Of a DNA stretch of 64,000 nucleotides, positions 58,523 through 64,000 are shown in pieces; position 1 is the first letter of the stretch; every line of letters begins with the position of its first letter. The stretch covers positions 186,001 to 250,000 of the forward strand of contig JBAXNN010000001.1 of NCBI GenBank assembly GCA_037133755.1, in the 5' to 3' direction. Origin of the DNA: F1-60-MAGs149 sp037133755. Its GTDB lineage: Bacteria > Actinomycetota > Thermoleophilia > Gaiellales > F1-60-MAGs149. The notes below the pieces were generated by a model. It worked only from the letters and a program-made list of their open reading frames with translations. It made no database searches and had not been told where the DNA came from. The position numbers were made by a program, and so were the translations under genes.

Positions 58523-60427
58523 TCAGCGAACGGCGATGGTCGCGCGACCGGTCCACGCGACCGTGCCCCCGCGCTGGATCTTGAGAGTCAGCATGCAGGT
58601 CGCGCGCCGCTTCGGAGCAACCAGCATGCGGTTGTCAATGGCGCACTGTCCGCGCTCGGACCACGTGCGCTTGCCGCGAACGGCGGGCGGCGTGATCAGC
58701 TTCGTGAGCGTGGTGCGCGAGCCACGGGCCACCGTGCGGCGGGTGGTTGTCGCTGTCTTGTCGACGATGGAGCCACTCGGGGACGCCGACGGGCTGGACG
58801 GACGGCGCTGCGCCGCTGCGGAGAAGGTCAGGGTGTTCGCCTCCGCGACGGAACCGAAGGAGCACGAGAGTGCGCCGGTCGTGCTGCACGCCTGCCCGGT
58901 GGACGCGATCGTGGCCGTGTAGCCGGTGATGTCGGCACCACTGGCCGCGGACCAGGTGGCCACGACGGGCGTACCGCGGAACGCCACGGTCTGCCCGACG
59001 CCGGCACGCAAGCGCAGCGAGCCAGTCCCGAGTGCCAGCGTGGCTGCATCAAGGTAACTCTGATACCGCTGCGTGGTGACATCTGCAGCGATGGTCGCGG
59101 GCCCACTGACAATCAGGCTGTCGAGACAGTCAACAGCGCCTGTTAACTGCAGCGCTCCAATGATGGTGAGCGGACCGGTGTCGCAGGCGGTCGTCTGCAC
59201 GCCGCCGACGGCAACCTGCTCGGGCATGCCTGCGATCGTGACCGAGGACCCGCTCAGCATTGCGGCGCTCGCTGCAGCAATTGAGAGGCCGCCCGCGTAG
59301 GTCTGCGCGCCAGAGGTGGTTGGCGCAAACGTCGAGTCGGCGCCGGTGCCGAGCGCTGTGGTGAGGCCTGTGGCGCGGAGCGTACTGGTTGGGCGCACGC
59401 TGCCCCCGACACCCCAGTCGCCGTTGACGACGAGATCGCTGAACCGCGCGGGCGGTGACTGCGAACCGAACCCGCAGCCGGTAATCACTGCGCCGCCGCA
59501 GGGCCCGGCGTACGCCTCGATCCCCTTCGGCGTGATGATGTTCGAGCCAGACAGGGTCAGGGTTCCCGACGCGGTCACGTAGACGGCGTCCTGCCATTCC
59601 TGGACGCCACTGGTCGTGACGTCGCCGCCCAGCCGCGCCGTGCCTGAGACTTGCACCTCCACGAGATTGCTCCAGGGTGCTTCGGTGATGAGATTGCCGT
59701 CGATGGTGAGGCGGCTTGGCGCGGCGGCGCGACAGCCAATCTCCACGCTGAAGCAGCCCGTCGCGCCGACGACGGGGCCGGTGGTCTGCACGTAGCCGGC
59801 TGCCAGCGTGATGAAGCCATACGTCGTGACGCGAGCGCCGTTCAGGATGATCGCACCGGTCGGTGCTGCCGTCACATCGGCGTGGATCGACGGGGCTGCC
59901 GCTGTTCCGGTGAGGGAGATCGATGACGCGGCGGTGATCTCCTGCCGCACGGCGATGAGTGGGGCTGTCGCCGTCACCGAGCTCGTTCCGAAGCTGATCG
60001 GAGCGACTGGGTCTCCGCTATCGAAGGTCAGGGTCGAGTCTGGATCGGTGAGCGTCACGGTCAGCGGGTCGGTCCACGCAACACTCGGGGCCACGCCCAA
60101 AATTGAGACTTCGACGGGTCCGTTATCAAGAACGGTGATCGCGGCAAGCACCGTGGTGTCGCCAGCTACAGCGGCGGCGCTCACGTCGAGCGTCTGGGGG
60201 GCGATGGCGGTGAAGCCGCTGGTCGCACCGGGACCAGAGCGGGCCCACGTGTCGGAGGCAGCCAGCCGGTAGGTACCTGCGTTCGCCTGCAACGACACGG
60301 ACTCGCCGGAACTCGGCGTAATCGTCAGGGTTCCGCCGGCAAAGCTCCAACTCGAGGCGGACGCGGGCGCGGCCAGCGCGAGCACTCCAAGGAGGAGCGC
60401 AACAACGACGAGTGCCCGACGCGGCAT
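58523..60427 (-). CDS. Large secreted repeat protein of unknown function
   Basis: 634 residues. The signal peptide is about 1-24 ('LALAAPASASSWSFAGG'). Many short Thr/Ser/Gly-rich beta-strand repeats follow, resembling a beta-helix or filamentous-haemagglutinin-like solenoid, for example 'GTLTLSGSNIITPKGIEAYAG' and 'GDWGVGGSVRPTSTLRATGL'. Near the C-terminus come an FN3-like module and a basic Thr-rich domain with a Cys pair ('GQCAIDN...RRATCML'). No anchor motif is visible. The ATG at 60427 fits the signal peptide; the frame stays open far upstream without meaning. Confidence 0.75.
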   Translation of the reverse strand: MPRRALVVVALLLGVLALAAPASASSWSFAGGTLTITPSSGESVSLQANAGTYRLAASDTWARSGPGATSGFTAIAPQTLDVSAAAVAGDTTVLAAITVLDNGPVEVSILGVAPSVAWTDPLTVTLTDPDSTLTFDSGDPVAPISFGTSSVTATAPLIAVRQEITAASSISLTGTAAAPSIHADVTAAPTGAIILNGARVTTYGFITLAAGYVQTTGPVVGATGCFSVEIGCRAAAPSRLTIDGNLITEAPWSNLVEVQVSGTARLGGDVTTSGVQEWQDAVYVTASGTLTLSGSNIITPKGIEAYAGPCGGAVITGCGFGSQSPPARFSDLVVNGDWGVGGSVRPTSTLRATGLTTALGTGADSTFAPTTSGAQTYAGGLSIAAASAAMLSGSSVTIAGMPEQVAVGGVQTTACDTGPLTIIGALQLTGAVDCLDSLIVSGPATIAADVTTQRYQSYLDAATLALGTGSLRLRAGVGQTVAFRGTPVVATWSAASGADITGYTATIASTGQACSTTGALSCSFGSVAEANTLTFSAAAQRRPSSPSASPSGSIVDKTATTTRRTVARGSRTTLTKLITPPAVRGKRTWSERGQCAIDNRMLVAPKRRATCMLTLKIQRGGTVAWTGRATIAVR

Positions 60428-60520
60428 CAACACCCGCAAAGCGTACTGCCGTTCGTCGTGCTCGGCGATGGGGCCTGTAGCGCGGCATCCACCCGCCGCA
60501 TCCGCCACACTCCCCACAGC

Positions 60521-61741
60521 ATGAGCGCCACCGTCGCTATTACCGGGATCGGCATCGTCGGTCCCACCGGGCTCGGCACCGAGGCGCTGTGGATGTCGCT
60601 GATGGAACACCGCTCCGGCATCGTGCGCCTCGAGGGCGAGGAGTACGAGGGCCTGCCGGCACGACACGCCGCCCCGATCGCGGATTTCGATCTCTCGCCG
60701 TACATCGAGAAGCGCGCGGCTCGTCGCATGGGTCGCTTCGCCCAGTTCGCACTCGTCGCGGGCGACCTCGCCCTGACCGACGCCGGGCTCACCGACATCT
60801 CGGGCCCGCGCACCGCGATCACGATCCACACCGGTGCAGGGGGCATTCCCGAGGGCGATGCCGAGGTGCTCAAGCGGGCGGACGACCCGGGCCGCATGGG
60901 GCCGCTCTACGTGCCGCTCGTCTCGGGCAACATGGCCGCTGCCAACGCTGCGATCAAGTGGGGCGTGACCGGACCGGTCACCGCCGGCGTCGGTGCCTGT
61001 GCCGCCGGCACGATTGCCGTGGCGGAGGCCTTCCATACGCTGCAGCGCGGCGACGTCGACGTGGTTCTGGCCGGTGCCAGCGACGCTGCGCTGACGCCGT
61101 ACCTGATGAGCAGCCTCGCGAACGCGGGTGCGCTCTCGACCGCTGAGGGCGACCCGGCCACGCTGTCGCGACCGTTCGACGCCGGCCGCACCGGCTTCAT
61201 CCCCGCCGAGGGCGCGGCCATGCTCGTGCTGGAGCCGCTGTCCCGCGCGCAGGAGCGCGGCGCGCACGTCTACGCCACGATCGCCTCGGTTGCCGTCTCG
61301 TGCGACGCGTACCACGTGACCGCGCCCGATCCGGACGGCGCGGGTGCCGAGCTGGCCCTGCGCGGCGCGCTTGATCGCTCCGGCATGGACGCCACGGAGA
61401 TCGGCGCCGTCATCGCCCACGGCACGGGCACGCAGCTGAACGACGCCAGCGAGGCGGCAGCCGTCAAGCGCGTCCTCGGTGCGGGCAACCCGCTTGTCAC
61501 CGCCCCCAAGGCGGTCCTCGGCCACGGCCTCGGTGCCGCCGGCGCCTTTAGCGTCGCCATCGGTGCGCTGGTTGCCGATCGCGGCCTGGTCCCGCCGGTG
61601 ATGAACCTCGATAACCCCGACCCCGCCTGCGACATCAACCTCGTGCGGGGGAGTGCGGCGACGCTCGAGCAGCCCGGCGTGATCATCGACGCCTTCGGCT
61701 TCGGCGGTCAGAACGCCGTGATCGCGTTGCGGCGAGTGTAG
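60521..61741 (+). CDS. Beta-ketoacyl-ACP synthase, FabF-like paralogue
   Basis: 406 residues with an intact Cys-His-His triad: Cys in 'GVGACAAGTIAVAEAF', His in 'IAHGTGTQLNDASE' and His in 'KAVLGHGLGAAGAF'. It is clearly a KAS I/II-fold enzyme but diverges from the FabF at 35678-36925. It stands alone, without ACP or other fab genes, so it may have a specialised role such as an unusual acyl chain or polyketide-like condensation. ATG 60521 gives 'MSATVAITGIGIVGPTG'. Confidence 0.85.
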   Translation: MSATVAITGIGIVGPTGLGTEALWMSLMEHRSGIVRLEGEEYEGLPARHAAPIADFDLSPYIEKRAARRMGRFAQFALVAGDLALTDAGLTDISGPRTAITIHTGAGGIPEGDAEVLKRADDPGRMGPLYVPLVSGNMAAANAAIKWGVTGPVTAGVGACAAGTIAVAEAFHTLQRGDVDVVLAGASDAALTPYLMSSLANAGALSTAEGDPATLSRPFDAGRTGFIPAEGAAMLVLEPLSRAQERGAHVYATIASVAVSCDAYHVTAPDPDGAGAELALRGALDRSGMDATEIGAVIAHGTGTQLNDASEAAAVKRVLGAGNPLVTAPKAVLGHGLGAAGAFSVAIGALVADRGLVPPVMNLDNPDPACDINLVRGSAATLEQPGVIIDAFGFGGQNAVIALRRV

Positions 61742-61768
61742 CTCGCCGCAACGCGATCACGACGGCCT

Positions 61769-61975
61769 GGATCTCCCCAGGGGTCCGGACCCAGATCCGG
61801 AGGTTCCCGCGGAGACATCAGCGGCGCTGCATCTCCAAAAGGCGGAGGGGTCCGGACCCACCGACTTGGCTCTCGGTGGATCAGGTTCGATGGGTCCGGA
61901 CCCCTCCGGGGTTGGAGAGACCATCGCCGCTGATGTCTCCACGGATGGCGCTTGATCTGGGTCCGGACCCTTTGC
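61769..61975. repeat. REP-like element D: four GGGTCCGGACCC cores in a long inverted repeat
   Basis: Perfect GGGTCCGGACCC palindromes occur at 61781-61792, 61848-61859, 61892-61903 and 61959-61970, spaced 67, 44 and 67 bp. The arrangement is mirror-symmetric, and the left and right halves are imperfect reverse complements, including 'agacatcagcggcg' against 'cgccgctgatgtct'. The first core has its own outer stem GGATCT/AGATCC. It fills the spacer between the FabF-like gene and the nuclease-family gene. Confidence 0.85.
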
Positions 61976-61991
61976 GCATAGACTCCGGTGC

Positions 61992-62495
61992 ATGCAGGAG
62001 ATGGTTGTCTACGGCGTTTCGTTCGACATGGTCGGCAAGCAGCCGATCGTGCTGCTCAAGACCGTCGAGACGAATCGGTTTCTCCCCATCTGGATTGGTC
62101 ACCCTGAGGCGTCGGCGATTCTCGCCAAGCTGCAGGACTCCGACACGCCGCGCCCGATGACGCACGACCTTTTCTCGACCGCCCTCGGCGAGCTCGATGC
62201 CGAGGTCGTCAAGATCGAGGTCGTCGAGATGAAGGACAGCACGTTCTTCGCCAAGGTCGTGCTTCGCCGCGACGGCGCCGAGGTCTCGCTCGATGCCCGT
62301 CCCAGCGATGCGATTGCCCTTGCGCTCCGTGCCAAGGCGCCGATCTTCGCGGCCGACGACGTGATCGAGGCCAGCGCCATTCGCATGGAAGAGGGCGAGG
62401 AAGACGTCGCCACGGCGGAGCCCGAGCAGCTCGTTCAGGACTTCAAGCAGTTCCTCGAGGACGTGCGCCCCGAGGACTTCGGCGCCGACGGCTGA
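61992..62495 (+). CDS. Bifunctional nuclease family protein (DUF151)
   Basis: 167 residues. 'VVYGVSFDMVGKQPIVLLKTVETNRFLPIWIGHPEASAI' and 'LDARPSDAIALALRAKAPIF' are the DUF151 core, shared with bifunctional nucleases; an acidic C-terminal tail of about 35 residues follows. Enzymatic activity has been shown for few members, so this is a family call. ATG 61992 lies close downstream of REP-like element D. Confidence 0.88.
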   Translation: MQEMVVYGVSFDMVGKQPIVLLKTVETNRFLPIWIGHPEASAILAKLQDSDTPRPMTHDLFSTALGELDAEVVKIEVVEMKDSTFFAKVVLRRDGAEVSLDARPSDAIALALRAKAPIFAADDVIEASAIRMEEGEEDVATAEPEQLVQDFKQFLEDVRPEDFGADG

Positions 62496-62786
62496 TCAGG
62501 CGTCGCGGAGCCGCGCGACCTCGCGCAGCGTGGCGTCGATGATCGAGCGCCACAGGATGGCGACTTCCTCGTTCGACAGCGGGCCCTTATTGCAGCGCTG
62601 GAGATACTGCTGCAGCCACTCCTCGCGCGAAGGGTCGACTGCGTCGTAGCCCTTCTCCGCCTTGTAGGCATGCAACTTGCGGACGGTCGAGATGCGCTTG
62701 TTGAGCGCCTCGAGGATCGCGAGGTCCGTATCGGTGATCTGGTTGCGGAACTGCTCGACGATCGGATCGCTGGACTGGTCGCTCAC
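62496..62786 (-). CDS. Chorismate mutase, AroQ class
   Basis: 96 residues, all helical. 'QITDTDLAILEALNKRISTVRKLHAYKAEKGYDAVDPSREEWLQQYL' has the AroQ pattern of Arg and Lys active-site residues. It converts chorismate to prephenate, the substrate of the PheA at 21711, though the genes are far apart. GTG 62786 is preceded by GGAG at 6 nt, which decides the start. It converges on the nuclease-family gene with adjoining stops. Confidence 0.82.
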   Translation of the reverse strand: MSDQSSDPIVEQFRNQITDTDLAILEALNKRISTVRKLHAYKAEKGYDAVDPSREEWLQQYLQRCNKGPLSNEEVAILWRSIIDATLREVARLRDA

Positions 62787-62832
62787 GGTCGCTCCTACGC
62801 GGTTGGACGCCGGGAGCATAGGAGAACCCGGG

Positions 62833-63531
62833 CTAGTTGGCCGCCAGCAGGAGGCCGACGACCGCGATCACGTTGTTCGCGCCGTGGATCGCCATACCCG
62901 GCCAGACCGACGAAGAGCGCATCCGCACCAGACCGAGCACGAGCCCGAGGGCGAACAGCGCCGGGAACGCGTTCGGCTCGAAGTGCGCCAAGCCGAAGAC
63001 GCCGGCCGACCCGACCACGGCCGATGCCACACCGAAGCGGCCATCGAGGCGGCCGTAGAGCAGGCCGCGGAAGTACAGCTCCTCCGTCACCGCCGCGCCG
63101 ACGATGATCGTGAAGGCGCTGATGCCGAACGCGAGCCCGGTTGTCAGGGAGTTGATGTCACCGACGCTGATGCGCTGGCTCGACGAGCCGTGGAAGATCG
63201 GTTCGAGCAGCGCGGCGGCGGCCACACCGACGATCAGACCGCCCACCGCCAGCACCGCGGCACGCACGAGCGGCACGCGGCGCAGCGCCAGCACCTCGCG
63301 CGGATCGCCGAACTGGCGCGCGACGAACCAGATCGCCAGGGCGAAGATGACGTAGGCGACGACCAGCAGCACGGCCTGGGGCAGGTTCGTCAGCGTCGTA
63401 TCGCCGGGGGGCGCAGTCGAGAACGCGTTGATGATCGCAGCGCCCAAGCCGACGAAGCCGAACTGCGCCACGAGCGGCGCGGCCACCAGCAGCCAGAGCC
63501 GTAGGCCGCGAGGGCCGGCCGGGGTGCTCAT
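62833..63531 (-). CDS. CPBP family intramembrane metalloprotease
   Basis: 232 residues with about six to eight membrane helices. The catalytic motifs are present: 'VTEELYFRGLLYGRL' (EExxxR), 'GLAHFEPNAFPALFALG' and 'AIHGANNVIAV'. CPBP (CAAX/bacteriocin-processing) proteases cleave within the membrane; the substrate is unknown. Its start overlaps the stop of the upstream binding-protein gene (ATGA). Confidence 0.88.
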   Translation of the reverse strand: MSTPAGPRGLRLWLLVAAPLVAQFGFVGLGAAIINAFSTAPPGDTTLTNLPQAVLLVVAYVIFALAIWFVARQFGDPREVLALRRVPLVRAAVLAVGGLIVGVAAAALLEPIFHGSSSQRISVGDINSLTTGLAFGISAFTIIVGAAVTEELYFRGLLYGRLDGRFGVASAVVGSAGVFGLAHFEPNAFPALFALGLVLGLVRMRSSSVWPGMAIHGANNVIAVVGLLLAAN

Positions 63532-64000
63532 CCGGTCGCGATCGGAGCGGCGTGGAGATCGTCGGCGAGAGCCTGCAGCGCGCCGGGTAGCGCGGCGTCG
63601 ATCGGGTAGCCGGCCTTCGGGACGGAGATCACCCGACTGTCCTTGATGGCGGGCACCGTGGCGAGCTCGGGGAACTTCTGCAGCGAGGCCAGCGTGCTGC
63701 CGCCCGGCTGGAGGGAGACCCAGGCGGTGATGCCGAGGGTTGGCAGCTGCGCGATGTCGAGCGGCTGGTCGGCCTCGAGCACGTTTTTGCCGCCGGCAGC
63801 TGCGACGTCCAGCCCGACGGCACTGGCCGGGCCGTACCCGATGAAGCCCGCACCCTCGATCAGCGTCGGCACGGGTGTCTCGGCGGCGAGTCGCTGCGCG
63901 AGCGCATCAAGGCCGCTGGTCATGCTGCGCGCAATCGTTGCGGCCTTCGCGCCCTCGCCGACGGCGATGCCGAGCTGCGTCACCGTGGTTGGTGCGGCCG
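63528..64000 (-). CDS. ABC-type metal-chelate/cobalamin binding protein, 3' part only
   Basis: The frame is open to the right edge, so the 5' end lies outside. About 157 residues of a Peripla_BP_2 (BtuF/FecB-like) domain are visible: 'TTVTQLGIAVGEGAKA', 'YGPASAVGLDVAAAGGKNVLEADQPLDIAQL', 'AWVSLQPGG' and 'VPAIKDSRVISVP'. This class binds ferric siderophores, haem or cobalamin outside the membrane for an importer. The ligand and partner genes cannot be assigned from the visible part. Confidence 0.8.
   Translation of the reverse strand, partial: AAPTTVTQLGIAVGEGAKAATIARSMTSGLDALAQRLAAETPVPTLIEGAGFIGYGPASAVGLDVAAAGGKNVLEADQPLDIAQLPTLGITAWVSLQPGGSTLASLQKFPELATVPAIKDSRVISVPKAGYPIDAALPGALQALADDLHAAPIATG

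Noticed and set aside
60428..61525. Upstream extension of the secreted repeat protein frame (to 1000 residues)
   Set aside because: It is antisense to an intact ketosynthase gene. The signal peptide begins at 60427.

Overview
The window is high-GC bacterial DNA with dense, mostly co-directional gene blocks and many 4- or 8-nt start/stop overlaps. It carries a chromosomal origin neighbourhood: gyrA-gyrB-dciA-recF-dnaN-dnaA on the minus strand, facing rpmH-rnpA-yidD-yidC-jag-rsmG-parA-parB on the plus strand. Secreted proteins opening with an 'LALFVALGGTGYAA'-type signal plus 'DIKDGAV' repeats and a collagen-like tract, GTG starts, the ParABS layout and the gene content fit a deep-branching actinobacterium, most likely class Thermoleophilia (Solirubrobacterales-like). 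That placement is inference; no 16S gene is present.

Layout. 1-4.1 kb: two related NarL-type sensor kinases (the first cut by the window edge), one response regulator and a collagen-like secreted protein. 4.1-13.0 kb: a menaquinone enzyme (MqnD-like), an ornithine-cyclodeaminase-like protein, small orphan proteins, a LytS/LytR pair, a VanW protein, and a LacI regulator divergent from a cysteine-dioxygenase-like cupin with a long palindromic operator candidate between them. 13-24.8 kb: PolX, a dolichol-phosphate-mannose-synthase-like glycosyltransferase, an L,D-transpeptidase, thiL plus a kinase and a ThiY-like binding protein divergent from their probable permease and ATPase, prephenate dehydratase and an MrfA-like helicase. 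24.9-33.7 kb: a leucine-rich-repeat surface protein, a gamma-glutamyltransferase, then a cobalamin riboswitch driving a tightly coupled six-gene operon.

That operon is the most interesting system here. It encodes two DUF4430 proteins, which resemble the beta domain of intrinsic factor/transcobalamin, a complete ECF transporter (T, fused A-A', and a CbrT-like S component) and a secreted alpha/alpha-barrel repeat protein resembling the alpha domain. It looks like a split, intrinsic-factor-like vitamin B12 capture system coupled to ECF uptake.

33.8-40.8 kb: a fatty-acid initiation/elongation block fabZ-fabH-fabD-fabG-fabF-accD-accA without acpP, with birA divergent from it. 40.8-55.9 kb: the origin region. 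Both intergenic spacers around dnaA contain DnaA-box-like 9-mers ending in TCCCCA rather than TCCACA, and DnaA has a Lys at a normally Thr position of its box-recognition motif. Two perfect parS palindromes lie between jag and rsmG, and the second contains the rsmG start codon.

55.9-58.4 kb: a copper-type cassette (membrane protein, two DUF1775/YcnI-like proteins, CopC-like). 58.4-64 kb: tRNA-Ile(GAT), a large secreted protein, a FabF paralogue, a bifunctional-nuclease-family protein, chorismate mutase, a CPBP protease and the 3' part of a periplasmic binding protein gene. Four intergenic sites carry REP-like palindromes built on the core GGGTC-N-GACCC with differing outer stems. I saw no CRISPR array, insertion sequence, prophage or rRNA, and no gene-free stretch longer than 300 bases.
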